From assembly GCA_001662425.1 (NCBI GenBank), contig BDDC01000525.1:35601-54820 (forward strand): DNA of 19,220 bases. Direction: 5' to 3'. Source of the DNA: Chlamydomonas sphaeroides. Its lineage: Eukaryota > Chlorophyta > Chlorophyceae > Chlamydomonadales > Chlamydomonadaceae. How positions within the stretch are numbered: the stretch's first letter is position 1; every line of letters begins with the position of its first letter. Positions 1 to 9,960 of the stretch are shown one piece after another. Below the pieces are notes generated by a model. That model saw nothing but the letters and a program-made list of their open reading frames with translations, did not search any database and was not told where the DNA came from. The position numbers and the translations under genes are program-made.

Positions 1-806
1 AACCGCTGCCGCCATCCCCACCCCCGCGCCCTACCTCACCACCACCCCAGCCGCCCCACAGCCAGCCCATCGTCACCCCGTGCAACCCTCCCCCAGCCAG
101 CACCGTTGCCGCACCCACACCACCGGCTCAACCCACCATGGACCATCGTTCCTTGCCGTGGCGCCCTGCGGCAGCGCCTTGCATCACGAGCCCGGCCACG
201 CGCCCCGGGCGCCAGCCGGCAGGCAATTATGGGAATGAGGATAGGGGCACGGCTGGGCGCCCACGGGCATACGGGCCCCACGCCCACGGGGCCGGGCCGC
301 GCCCACCGTGCCCCGGCCCCTTGGGCAGGGCCTGCTGACCCCGTGCCTGCCTGCGGGCCCCGGGGGTCATCCCGGGCCCTGCACCCGCCATGGCACGCAC
401 TCCGGCCTGGCCCCCCCAGAGCCGTGGTGGGGGCCACGCCAGGCTGCGGGCGGGGAACTCTTACGAGTCTGCTCGCCGCCGGCATACACACACACCCACG
501 CGCTCTCACTCACGCCCACACGCATCCCAACAGGCATGCCCACACGCCCCGCCCCCCATGCTGTCGTACTTCCCCTCCTCTTGTGCCCCGCCCCAAGCCC
601 TGCCCCACTCTCTTCCTCCACAGACGCAGCACCCGCCGAACGCCTACGCGTGTAGCGTGTGCCCTGCTTGCCTCCTGCTCCTGATGCATCGCTTTGCGGT
701 GTGCCGACTTCGTCTTCTAACCGCTCATGCCTTCTGCCTTCTGCCTTGTGCTCCCCCTGCCGGTGATTCCTGCCTGTTTCGTAGGTACGTGTACGCGTCT
801 AACTGA

Positions 807-821
807 GGGCGTGCTGTGCCG
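807..821. repeat. Target-site duplication, left copy
   Basis: GGGCGTGCTGTGCCG, identical to 1054-1068. The neighbouring bases on both sides differ, so the repeat is exactly 15 bp and brackets the 232-bp element. Confidence 0.65.
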
Positions 822-1053
822 GGGCCGAGTTGCGTTGTTGGCATGGGGTTACTAGAGCGCGCGTCGGCGGGTGCTGCGCCTGGCCGCTGCTTAGCTCTGC
901 ATTACTCGCTACCATCTCCGTCAGGTAACTGACATTACGGTACGAAGGCTGGGCTGGCACTGGGCTCCTTCCGGGTGGCGCTGGGCTTCGCTTCCGCACT
1001 GGCGCATCTAACCGCACTCCCTCTCCGCACGGCCGACGCGCCACTCTACCCTG
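822..1053 (-). mobile_element. SINE-like retroposon, 232 bp, with 15-bp target-site duplication
   Basis: The segment is flanked by perfect copies of GGGCGTGCTGTGCCG at 807-821 and 1054-1068, as expected of a target-site duplication. Read on the minus strand, it begins CAGGGTAGAGTGGCGCGTCGG. Within its first 50 bases it has TGGCGCGTCGG and, about 30 bases on, GGTTAGATGCG. These loosely resemble the A and B boxes of a tRNA-derived RNA polymerase III promoter. Its first ~70 bases recur at 5724-5800, so this is a dispersed family. No coding capacity is evident. It lies in the COQ2 intron in the sense direction. A MITE is an alternative, but I see no terminal inverted repeats. Family assignment is inference. 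Confidence 0.6.
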
Positions 1054-1068
1054 GGGCGTGCTGTGCCG
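1054..1068. repeat. Target-site duplication, right copy
   Basis: GGGCGTGCTGTGCCG, the exact partner of 807-821. It lies about 40 bp downstream, in transcription sense, of the COQ2 exon 4 donor. Confidence 0.65.
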
Positions 1069-1109
1069 CGTGTGGGGTTCTGTTCTACCTAACATTGAAA
1101 CACACACAC

Positions 1110-2665
1110 CTATGGCGTCGCGCGGCGTGAGCGTGCCCGCCGCCAGCGGCCGGCTGCGGGTGCGCTCCACGCGGGCGTCCAGGTCCCTATCCCACAGATC
1201 GTTGATGGTGCAGCCGGCGCCCCTGAGCAGCTGGCAGGAAGGGGTAGGTCGGGCGAGCGGGGCGGCACAGCGGTGATGCGCAGTAAGATGCGCGCGTCTG
1301 TGGCGGTTGATGCGTGATACGCGCGCGCGTGCAGCGGCGTCCTTCGCTACACGATTGCAGCGCGCCAGGAGCTGCAAGATTGTCGAGCGTGCAGCCCGCG
1401 GCGCTAGAGCAGCTGGGCGGTAATGACCAATGCGCCAGGCCATGAGGCGGTGGGGAGGTGGGGCACTGGCGGAGCCGAGAACCTGTACCTGTGCAATCCT
1501 GCGACCCCAAAGTCCCATCCGTAGGTGCGGCACGACCCCAGCGCCGCGCCGTGTGGCCCCGTGGTGGGTCCCTGGAGGAGCGAGACGACACCCAGCCCGC
1601 GCCACAGCCGCCCTCGACAGGGTACGGACGGCGAGCGAGCGCGAGCGCGTGCGCTGAGCGTCGTACATGCCCCTGCCCTCCGCCAATTGAAACCCCATTC
1701 AAACACACACAGGCGCTCGCCTCTGCACGATGGTTCCGTCGAAAATGCCCCCGCTACAGCCAGCACCGCCCCTGCGCCGCGACTCACCACGGCCCCGATG
1801 CCGAACAGCGCCATCATGCCCACGTCCGGCAGCTGGCCGGGTGGGGCCGCCAGCGCTATGGACCTGCGCGGGAGGGGCGGGGCCGGGAGCGGAGCAGGCG
1901 GGAGCGGACAGCAGAGGGCAGCTCAGCTGACCCAGGCGGCCTGGCGTGCGGGCGCCAAGGCCCCAGCCGGCCTACGACCGCCATGGTGCCACCCGGCGCA
2001 CGAGAGCGGCGTCACGTGACGCTCCTCGCGAGTATTATGACAGCATTTGCGCCATGTTTGGCGTGTAATTGCAAGCGCAGGCGGCTGTGCATCGTATCCT
2101 CCTTTCCCGCCAGCCCAGGTCGCCATCCGGCAGCCCCAGCGCCCTCACCACCAGCATGGCAGCGCCAGCAGCCAGGTTCCGATGGGCTTGTCTAACCGCA
2201 TGAGCTGAGCGTACGGCAGCAGCGGGGGAGGCAAGCTGCGCATTAGCAGGTTGGGCGGCGGAGGGGCGGGGTTGGGGGGCGAGGGCGAGGCTGTGGGTGT
2301 TGCGGAGGGGGAGGAAGAGGCCGCATTTGGGGAAGGGCCGGGGCTGCTGGAGGCGGCGTCGCCGGCTCGGGTGGAGAGCTGCAAGGCGGGAGAGGGCCAG
2401 GGGGGTTGGGCGATGGGATGGCGTGCGCAAATGTGGTGCAAGTACCCGCACGCACCAGTCGAGTAGTGTGCAGAAGTTGAGGTGCATGCGAGACGTGCGC
2501 CAGCGCTCGCCCCGACGTGCTAGGCTGGCAATCGGCATCCGCGTCGCCGATGCGGTCGCTGCCCCAGACCGCGCTCTGCGTGCCATGCAGCGCGCTGTTC
2601 GTTAAAAGCTCTGCCAGGGCATAGCCGCGGCGTCGCAGGCCCGTGGAAGCTAGGAGCGCAAGCAT
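1110..2665 (-). CDS. COQ2: 4-hydroxybenzoate polyprenyltransferase, 5' half (partial)
   Basis: Membrane prenyltransferase of the UbiA family that attaches the polyprenyl tail to 4-hydroxybenzoate in ubiquinone synthesis, in the mitochondrial inner membrane. Four exons agree in phase: 2665-2456, 2378-2149, 1863-1788 and 1230-1110, with donors GTGCGT, GTGAGG, GTGAGT and GTGTGT. Visible residues number about 212. Residues 1-70 start MLALLASTGLRRRG, which looks like a mitochondrial presequence. A Ser/Pro-rich linker follows, then the family signatures MRLDKPIGTWLLALPCW, WSIALAA, and RGAGCTINDLWDRDLDARV at about 175-193. The last contains the first Asp-rich NDxxDxxxD prenyl-diphosphate site (N182, D183, D186, D190), followed by ERTRSRPLAAG. 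The second Asp-rich motif and remaining membrane helices are not in the window, so the gene continues left of position 1 or is broken there. The start at 2665 was chosen for the presequence; the frame is open further upstream to 2851. Naming rests on remembered family motifs, not a search. Confidence 0.88.
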
Positions 2666-2866
2666 CGCGACCAACAGCGAGCAGGCCGAGCGCGTCCTGT
2701 CGCTGGTGTGACGCTGATGCAAAGCAAGGCTGCTATGCGCAATTGTGTGTGCAGCTCGACCCGCGGGGCACTTTGACCAAACGCTCCGCACGAACCCTGG
2801 GTCAGCACACAGAGGGGAGGCAGGCACGCAGCGCGAGGCATCGCGGCTCACACCTCACAGCCTCTG
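2666..2866 (-). promoter_or_regulatory. COQ2 promoter and 5' leader, about 200 bp
   Basis: This is the whole space between the TGTAA signal assigned to gene B (2867-2871) and the chosen COQ2 start codon. It must hold the gene B cleavage site, the COQ2 promoter and the COQ2 5' UTR. I see no clear TATA box. The COQ2 reading frame remains open across it to 2851, so a longer N-terminus is possible. Confidence 0.35.
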
Positions 2867-2871
2867 TTACA
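2867..2871 (-). terminator. TGTAA poly(A) signal, probably gene B
   Basis: Plus-strand TTACA is TGTAA on the minus strand, the standard polyadenylation signal in Chlamydomonas and Volvox. It is the first one I find downstream of the gene B stop at 4526, about 1.65 kb away. Assignment to gene B is by position only. Confidence 0.45.
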
Positions 2872-3509
2872 TTGCCTGCAGTTGTCCAGGACTCACGTGT
2901 TGTGCTAGCGCCGACACAACTGCACTCGTCGCACTCGCAGCAGCCCAAGTGCTCAGCCGGCGCCTGGCCCAGGCGACAGGCCGACAGCCCGCTCACCGCC
3001 GCATCTCCCAGCGGCCCTGCCCCCGCAACCTCCGGAGGCATCCCCTCCGCAATCGAACCCCCACAATCACCGAACGCATCGCACCGCATGGTCCACAGCG
3101 CATGCATGCCTCAGTCGCGTCCGCGCCAGACAGCACCGCTCAACCCCATACCTCACCACCACCGCCGCCGTTTATTCGCGCTGCGCGCCAGCCAACAACA
3201 CCCATGCTCGCGCAGCAGCCGCATTGAGACCTCCGCTGCTCTGGCACGCAGCCTAGGCACACAGTGAGTTACCAACATGCAGCCCACCCAAGCAGCCCCC
3301 GCATCTATCGCGCCGCCTTGGCTACGTATGTACGTCACTACCACCACACCATCAACCCTTAACCCTCCGCAGCCCGCAGCACCGCTCTACACGGCTCCAG
3401 CCACCGCCTCGCAGCGGCCTCGCCCGCCGGTCCACGCGCGGCGCAGCACGGCGGCGCCCTCACGCCACACAGCATGCGAGCCACACGAGCCACACTCCTA
3501 CACAATCGG

Positions 3510-3530
3510 ACAGGGGACAGGGGACAGGGG
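3510..3530. repeat. ACAGGGG x3 tandem repeat
   Basis: Three exact 7-bp units in the probable gene B 3' UTR. Confidence 0.8.
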
Positions 3531-3939
3531 AGGTCGCAGCGCACGGCGCCGCAGGACGGTGCGGGCTCCCGGCCCGCGCCCCTTAAATCATCAGCTGTGC
3601 TGCCCCCACACCTAGGCGTCGGCGTCCTGTCCTGTCCTGACCCCCCTTTCCCCTTCCCCAACCAAGCCTCACACACGCAGCGCACCAAGCCCCGACCGCA
3701 GCCCCAGCGGCGGTAGCCGGTTGCCGATTGCCGATGGCCGATGCCTGCCCCGCCCCCACAGCCCCTCTCTCTACCGCCGACGCCGCACCTTGCACCTGCC
3801 CGCAGCGCAGCCTAACACACGCCCCGGCGCCCCTGCCATGGCCTGCCGCGGGCTGCTGCTGCAGCACCCCATGCCCTGTCCTGCCGTCCTGCCGGCTATG
3901 AATGCTCGTGTGCGCCGCGCCAGCGTCCCAGTCGACGCA

Positions 3940-3991
3940 GGGCTCAAGCAAGCGGGGCTCAAGCAAGCAGGGCTCAAGCAAGCGGGGCTCA
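3940..3991. repeat. 15-bp tandem repeat, about 3.5 copies
   Basis: The unit is GGGCTCAAGCAAGCR, with G and A alternating at the last base. It lies in the probable gene B 3' UTR. Because 15 is divisible by three, it creates an artificial LKQAG peptide repeat in one plus frame and LSPAC in a minus frame. Confidence 0.85.
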
Positions 3992-4224
3992 CCCCTGACC
4001 CGCCTCTAGGTCGCCCTGGGGCCCAGCCGACGCATGCCAGATGCGCAGCTACGCGATTGCCGCAGCCATGGCGCCCGGCATGCCTTCCCCCCGCGCCGAC
4101 TTCTCCTAGGTGCCGCGGCTAAGGCTGACGCAGTGCCGGCCTGCATGCCTCCGAGAGCGGGCAGCCGGCCCGCGGCGCTGCGCTGCGGCAGCCCCGTCCT
4201 CGCAGCCCCCGAGCAGCTCCCGAG

Positions 4225-4271
4225 CAGCGCCACCGCAGCGCCACCGCAGCGCCACCGCAGCACCACCGCAG
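4225..4271. repeat. 11-bp tandem repeat, about 4 copies
   Basis: The unit is AGCGCCACCGC with one variant unit (AGCACCACCGC). It lies in the probable gene B 3' UTR. Confidence 0.75.
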
Positions 4272-4525
4272 CGCCGCGGCCGCCGTGCGCCGTGCGCCGC
4301 CGTGCGCGGCAGCGGCAGCGGCAGCGGCCGGGCGACAACATGCCGTCCGCGGCCGCAGCCGCAGTCGCCGAGTGCGCCAGCGGCGCAGCCCTGCCGCCCC
4401 GCCCCGCCCCCGCCCCCGCAGCTCGTCGCATGCTGTCGGGAAGGAGCGCACCGCGGCGCCGCCTCCCCACGCCCGGCGCCCCTCCCACGGTACGCAGCCC
4501 GCTCCCGCGCCGCGCGGCGGCTGCG

Positions 4526-7500
4526 CTACTCCAGCTCCTCGTAGTTGCGCTGCCGCGCGCCGCTGCGCTCCAGGCGGCCCAGCAGCTTGGCGGCCTCCAT
4601 CTCCGCCTCGCTCATGGGCGCTCCCTCGGCCTTAACCAGGCCCAGCATGGCGGCCTTGTGGGCCGCCATCTTATGCTGTGGGGAGGGAATGGGGAGGGCA
4701 GGGAGGGGAGGGAGGACGTGTGTGGGTTGGGTGCACGGTGTGTGATGGGTGGATGCCTGGCAGGGCATACACATGGAGCTAGCGGCTGTGACGCTCAGGG
4801 TGGGTGCGTGTGGCCGGACGCCGGTGGCGATGCGTGGGGGTGGGTGGACCCCACTGCGCCCCTAGGTGCCTGTGGGCTGGCAGAGCCTTGCGAGCGGCCA
4901 CAGCGCGCGGTGAAGTGGGGTGGTCAAGTCCGAGAGACCGTTTGGCATGGCCGCTACAGTTGAGTCGCAGCTGAGTGCAAGGACACATAGGGTGCCGCAG
5001 TTTGATGTGGCTGCGGTGGCGCTGGCTGAGGACCGGCTTTGGCTTTGGCTTTGGCCTTGGTCGGGCAAAGGGGGACTGCGGCCCTTCAGACGTCCTCGCG
5101 CAGCCCCGCGGGCATGCGCACGGGCTGAAAGCACCGCCGAAGTGTTACACCCACGGTACAGGCAGGCTGGCGTCACACACAACGACATGTGGTATTGGTG
5201 GCATGTTCGGTGCACATGCAGAGTGGCTCACCTGCAGGTCGGCCTCAGCCGCGGGCCGCGGCAGCACGCACATGGGCGCGTCCACCAGCCTCGTGCCCTT
5301 GAGCGGGTCCAGCTCGGGAGCCTGCCGGCCGCCCGTCTGCGGGGGCACGGGGCCGCGGGTGTTTGTTCAGCACTAGGTAGCACGTAGGAAACACGACCCG
5401 CGGGGCCGGCCTGCGGGGGCTGGGGCCGCGGGTTTGTGGAAAACAGGCTGCGACACGGGACACGGATTAATGGGGTTGGCGCTGAGGCGGGAGTGCGGGC
5501 AGTGCGGGCAGCCGGCTCGGGCCAGGCGGTGCAGGTGGAGGTGTGGTCTGCATGGGGCTGCCCCCGGGGGGGCGGGGATTGGGGCCACGTGTGTGTGTTC
5601 CAGTGTTCGGTGAAGACGGAACCCGTGTGTTCAGAAATAAGTATAAGTATAATAGGGTTTGGGACCCGTGTGTGTGTGTTCAGAAATAAGTATAAGGATA
5701 ATAGTAATACAATTCCAACACAAGGGAGACTGGCGCGCCGGCCGTGCGTAGAGGGAATGCAGTGGTTAGGTGCGCCAGTGCGGAAGGAAGCCCAACCAGG
5801 AGGCCGTGTGTGTGTGTGTGTGGGCAGCACAGCGCAGGCAGCAAGGGCGCGCGTGCGAGCCGCCGACCCAGAAATTCCCGATTCTGGTACCGCCTCAGGC
5901 CGCAAAGCCCCACGGCGCGGCGCCCGGCCGCATCCTCGGCCCCCCGGCCCCCTCCTCAGCCCCCCCCAGGGGCCGCACCTGCCAGTTCTCAATGGGCGGC
6001 AGCGGCACCGGCAGCAGCTGCAGCGGGATGACGCCCGCCAGGCCTGGGGGAGGGGAGGGGAAGCGGGCAGGGGCAGGGGGGCAGCAGCCGGTGGCCCGTG
6101 GGCTGTGCCCAGGTCTGCAGCGGCATGTGTGTCACGTGGAGGCTGGGCCGAGGAGTGGTCCACCCTAGAGCTCACGGCAGGACGTGTGCTGGCGCTGGGC
6201 GCTGGGCGCTGGGCGCTGGGCGCTGGGCGCTGGGCGCTGGGGCGCTGGGCAGCCGTAGTGTGGCAATGGGGCCGCTGCCGCTGCGCACATCCCGCTCCGC
6301 CCCTCCCCCAACGCCCCGCCCTCGCAGCCAGCTGATCAAACACTCATGGGACCTGTGCGCTGTGCCTCAGCCCCAGCATGGCACGCCGTCCCCGTCCCCA
6401 CAGCCCCCGCGCACCCGGCTCCTGCTTGGGCTCCTGCTCAGGCTTGGGCTTGGGCTTGGCGCCGCCGCCCATGCGTATGTGGCGGAGCTGGCTGATGGCG
6501 TCGCCCAGGCCCGTGCCCGCCAGCCCGTCCAGCCCGCTCAGCGGCCCGCTGGCGTGCGATGACGTCACAGAGCCGCCGCTGCCGGCGTGCAGATCCGCCA
6601 GCTGCGCCAGGATGCCCGAGTCCGACGCCGCCGCCAGGTTGCCTGAATTGGACATGCGCGACGGCGGCATCGGCGACGGCAGCGACGGCACGCCGCTGAG
6701 CGCGCCGACGGAGCTGCCGCCGCGCGCCGCGAGGCCGGGGCTGTGCGCGATGTCGGCGTTGGTGGCGGCGCGCGCAAAGCGGGAGGACGGCGGGCCGGAC
6801 GCGGCGGCGGCGGCCGCGCCGCCGCCGCCGCCGGCTTCGCTGGGCCGCCGCGTCAGCAGCGGCGGCATGCCGCCGGTGAAGGAGCCGCCGCTGCCGCTGA
6901 CGCCGGCGACGCTGCCGCCGTTGCCCGGCATTGACCGCCGGTAGCCGCCGGGCGAGCCCACCGGCGGCCCCGGGCTCTGCAGGGCCGGCGGCGCCCCCGG
7001 CGGCGGCGCCGCTGACGGCTGCGCTCCCGGCGAGTGCGCCAGCGGCGGCGGCGCCGGCCCAAGGCTGCCGTAGTTGCCTATCCCAGCAACCATGGAAGCC
7101 CGGCGGACGCGGCCACCGCAGCTAGCGGCGGCGCCCCCCGAGGCGGCCGCACCGGCGGCGGCGGCGGCGGCGGCCTTCCCGGCGCCGGGAAGCGGCGACG
7201 CCGGCGCCACCGACGGCGACGGCGCTGCTGACGCCCCGCTGCCGCCGGACGAGATGTTGGGCAGCCCCACCTCACCCCCGATCCCGCACACACTCGAGCG
7301 CCGGTTGAAGTGCGGCAGGCAGCCGCCGCCGGCCGCCGCCGCCGCCGGCAGCCGTGGCGAGTCGGGTCCGGCCTCGGCGCCTCCGCCGCTGCCTCCGCCG
7401 CCGGCGCCGCCGTCCGGTACGGGCGGGTACGACCTAGCGACAGTGGGCAGCGACCCGGTGCCCTTCCGGGCGCTGCCGGGCGCGCCGCTGAGGCTGGAGC

Positions 7501-8990
7501 GCAGTGGGCTGCCGGGGTCGGCCCGCGGCAGCCGCATCGGGCTACTCAGCAACGGCGAGGCCGCCGTGCCGCCGCCGCCGCCGCCGGACGCCGGCCCGGC
7601 CGCGCCGCCGCCGACGCTATTGCCCCAGGGCCGAGCCACGCGGGGGCTGCTGTAGCGGCCGGCGGCGCCGCCGCCGCTGAGGCTGGCGTGCGGCGAGGAG
7701 ATGGAGGTGGGCACGCCCGAGGGGCTCAGCCCGTGCGCATCGTCCTCACCGGACTCGCTGTCCGTGTCGATGGACGTCAGCGTGCCGAGCGCTGCAAGGG
7801 GGGATGCCGGGGGCAAGGGGAGCAGGGACGGTCGCCACGCGCGCCGGGCCACCACCGCAGCCCGCCGCCCCGCCTGCCTCAGCGTACGACGTGCCGGGTG
7901 CAGCCCAGGCCCTCAAGCACACGCCCGCCGCGGAGGCCTGCTGTCGTTGCCCCTGCCTCCCGCTGCCGCCTGCTGCCACGGAAGGCCGCCCCGTCGCGGC
8001 TGGGACCCGTGGTGCCGCCTTGCGCCTGCGGCACCAAGCCATGTACCATACCGCTTCGCTACCCCACCTCCACGCACTGACGGCCCCACCGGCTGCTGCC
8101 CCCACGCTCTACCGCCTCGGGCCCCTGCTCCCCGTGCCATGATCCGCCAACCCGCCCAGCCCAGCACGACCCCACCTCCAGCCCAGGGCCTGCTGGCTAC
8201 AGCCCCGCCCTCCCCGCTGCCCTGGCCGCTGCCCTCCCCGCTGCCCTCCCTCGCGCCTGCCCCGCTGCGCCAGCGCTTCCCCCAGCGCTTAGCCGCTTCC
8301 GACCGCGGCCCCCCCTCCCACTGCCTTTCCCCGCTGCCCTCCTCCATGCCTTAGCCCCCCTGCCCCAGCGCTTCCGGCGCCTCACCTCCAGACCGGCTGC
8401 TGGCTCCTGCCCCCGGCGCCCGCAGCTCGCCCGAGGCCGAGCCCGAGCCGGGGCCGCTGCCGCCCGCCAGCGCCCCCTCCGTGAGCCGCGAGTCGGCGGG
8501 GATGGCCGCCAGCGCGGCGGTGATGGCGGGCCGGTAGTAGGCCGCGTTGGCCGCCTGCGAGCTCTGCGGGGAGCAGGGGGGCGCAGGGGGGCGGTGGCGG
8601 TGCGGAGGGGAGGGTCCGGGATCGGCCACCGGCAGGGGTTGCCTCGGCGGGAGGAGACTTCAGGTGTGGGTCCCAAGTGGGCCCCGCTCGCCCGTCGCGC
8701 CCGCCGCAGCTCGCTGCCGTCGCTCGGGCCCCTCTGCCGCCTCGTGCCCGCCTCGGCCCCCAGCCCTCGCCCTGGCCACTCCAGCCGCTGTGCCCTTGCT
8801 GTGGCCGCTCGTGCCGGTGCCAGTCCCCTCCCCCCCCAGCGGGCGTCCGCACCAGTCCGTTCTCCAGCTCGTGCTCCTCGGGCCGAATGGCGCCCGGCTG
8901 TACGATGTTGTGGTGCGGCCGCAGGTGGCCAAACATCTTGTCCAGCACCTGGCGGGGGAAGAGGAGAGAGGGGAAGGGGGAGGGGGCCGG

Positions 8991-9031
<41 letters not shown>

Positions 9032-9642
9032 GGCGTTGTGGGCGGGGGCAGCCGTCGATGCCTTCAGCCGCCATGCGGCGAGGGGCAGGACCCGGGCGCA
9101 CACGATGGGGCCGCCCCTAGGCGGTGACGGCCACCGCACCTGGCGCCCATTGGTGCGGCCACCGCTCTTCTCCTCCGTGGTGGAGTTTTCCCGGGACGCC
9201 ACTTGCAGGCCTGCGGCGGGCAACAGTGACGAACAATGCGCGGGCGTCAGGACGAGCCGTTGGGTGCCGTGCCGTGGGGCTACACGGGAGCCGGGACTCG
9301 AGATTGGCTAACGGGCGCGCGGGTGTTGGGGATGTGATAAGTGGCTCTCATGTCGGGCCCTCCTGAGGCGCGCGGGCTACGAGTCGAGCGTGCGATGGCC
9401 GTGTCGCCTCTCGAACACGGTCGCAGAGCACAGGAGCTCCAATACATGAACTTAACGATGACATGCTTTGAGGACTCAGTCAGGGGCTGCTGCGGCAGTG
9501 GTCTTGACCTCGCATGCCGCTCGGACTCACCGTGATCGGCTCCATTCGTGAGCCGGTTCGTGTATCGCTTCTGCTCATTGATTCTCGACAAGCCACTACT
9601 CAACAATTCCAGCGGGTCTCGCTCCTGACTTGGACAGGAGAC
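4526..9642 (-). CDS. Gene B: unknown protein with phosphosite-rich Gly/Ser domain
   Basis: No family recognised. Eight exons agree in phase: 9642 (or 9624)-9531, 9210-9140, 8948-8853, 8563-8386, 7791-6415, 6043-5979, 5336-5232 and 4675-4526 (stop TAG). This gives about 717 residues. Visible parts are a polar start with NEQKRYTNRLTNGADHG; a compact, probably folded piece at about 62-93 (KMFGHLRPHHNIVQPGAIRP, then EEHELENGL); YYRPAITAALAAIPADSRL; and an exon of 458 codons of Gly/Ala/Ser/Pro low complexity. That exon starts with acidic TDSESGEDD and contains basic sites RRSSV, RRASM, RRSMP and RRPSE plus a KPKPKPEQEPKQEPG tail. The C-terminus is again ordered (IPLQLLPVPLPPIENWQ; a likely helix HKMAAHKAAMLGLVKAEGAP; end NYEELE). 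No ATG is confirmed, so the gene is probably longer at its 5' end. The exon chain is well supported; function is unknown, and a scaffold or kinase-substrate role is only a guess. Confidence 0.74.
5035..5060. repeat. GGCTTT tandem repeat
   Basis: About four 6-bp units, the last degenerate, in the last intron of gene B (5231-4676). Confidence 0.7.
5620..5704. repeat. AT-rich tandem duplication in gene B intron
   Basis: A block reading ACCCGTGTGT, TTCAGAAATAAGTATAA and ATAATAG occurs at about 5621-5654 and again at 5664-5704 with a longer GT run. It is strikingly AT-rich for this locus and lies directly before the SINE-related fragment at 5724-5800. Confidence 0.7.
5724..5800 (+). mobile_element. 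Fragment of the same SINE-like family
   Basis: It matches the first ~70 bases of the element at 822-1053, here on the plus strand. Shared blocks are TGGCGCGYCGGCCGTGCG, GAGGGARTGC, GGTTAGRTGCGCCAGTGCGG and GAAGCCCA, with a few substitutions and a 3-base insertion. Similarity stops near 5800, where a GT run begins. It lies in a gene B intron (5978-5337), antisense to the gene. Confidence 0.65.
6192..6249. repeat. GCGCTGG heptamer array
   Basis: Seven exact 7-bp units followed by one with an extra G, in the gene B intron 6414-6044. Confidence 0.9.
8992..9028. repeat. (TG)n microsatellite, 37 bp
   Basis: An uninterrupted TG dinucleotide run in the gene B intron 9139-8949. It is transcribed as CA repeats in the gene B pre-mRNA. 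Confidence 0.95.
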
Positions 9643-9887
9643 CTGATAACCAGGGACCGTCGCAATGCATAAACTAACATTCTTATGAAGCATATGCTGA
9701 CAAGAACTTGATGCACGACGAAGGCTTGGCGAACATGCTCAGCATGTCGCAGCCCGGTTCACACCTTTTGGAGCGTGGAGGCTGTTGCGAGCGTCTTCGC
9801 CTTTGATGCCTTGTCAAATACAACTGGATGGGCCTCGCCGCTAGCTGAAGAACGGTGCATTTTTGTCTCGTCCAAGTCCTCCCTCAC

Positions 9888-9960
9888 GCGCACATCACGG
9901 CATGATAATCAGGTATCGCAGAGTATGCGGGGATGTCGTGCTGGATGGGCGGACGTTCGC
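9888..9960 (-). CDS. Candidate upstream exon of gene B
   Basis: After an AAAGCAG acceptor, the minus strand reads GERPPIQHDIPAYSAIPDYH, then AVMC, and ends on a GTGAGG donor (phase 1 start, phase 2 end). The peptide has natural-looking composition unlike the surrounding noise. Joining to the 9642 exon requires an acceptor with one leading base, for example GTTAG ending at 9674, which would lengthen that exon. The GCC|GTGATG donor would instead give phase 0. The junction is unresolved. Confidence 0.4.

Larger units (their letters stand above)
1..1109 (-). other. Long COQ2 intron or left flank, no exon found
   Basis: The fourth COQ2 exon ends at 1110 on a GTGTGTGTGT donor. To the left edge I find no further prenyltransferase exon on the minus strand. 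The stretch holds the SINE-like insertion at 822-1053 and CA-rich sequence around 486-545. On the plus strand there is a good-looking acceptor (CTTCCTCCACAG) ending at 621, followed by a short open frame to a stop at 653-655. That could be the last exon of another gene, but no upstream exon supports it. I read the region as intron, at least 1.1 kb long. Confidence 0.5.
2872..4525 (-). other. Probable 3' UTR of gene B
   Basis: There is no supportable gene on either strand between the gene B stop codon and the TGTAA signal. The open frames here are GC-driven and lack family motifs or paired splice signals. The stretch carries short tandem repeats at 3510-3530, 3940-3991 and 4225-4271. If it is one UTR it is long, so an unseen gene or an alternative earlier cleavage site cannot be excluded. 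Confidence 0.4.

Noticed and set aside
106..684. Plus-strand frames, and a splice acceptor at 621 followed by a stop at 653
   Set aside because: Proline/Arg/His-rich noise with no recognisable domain; no phase-matched upstream exon could be found, so the possible terminal exon is not annotated.
6378..8080. Long plus-strand frames antisense to the large gene B exon
   Set aside because: Low-complexity mirror frames of the GC-rich coding exon; the minus-strand chain has matching splice phases.
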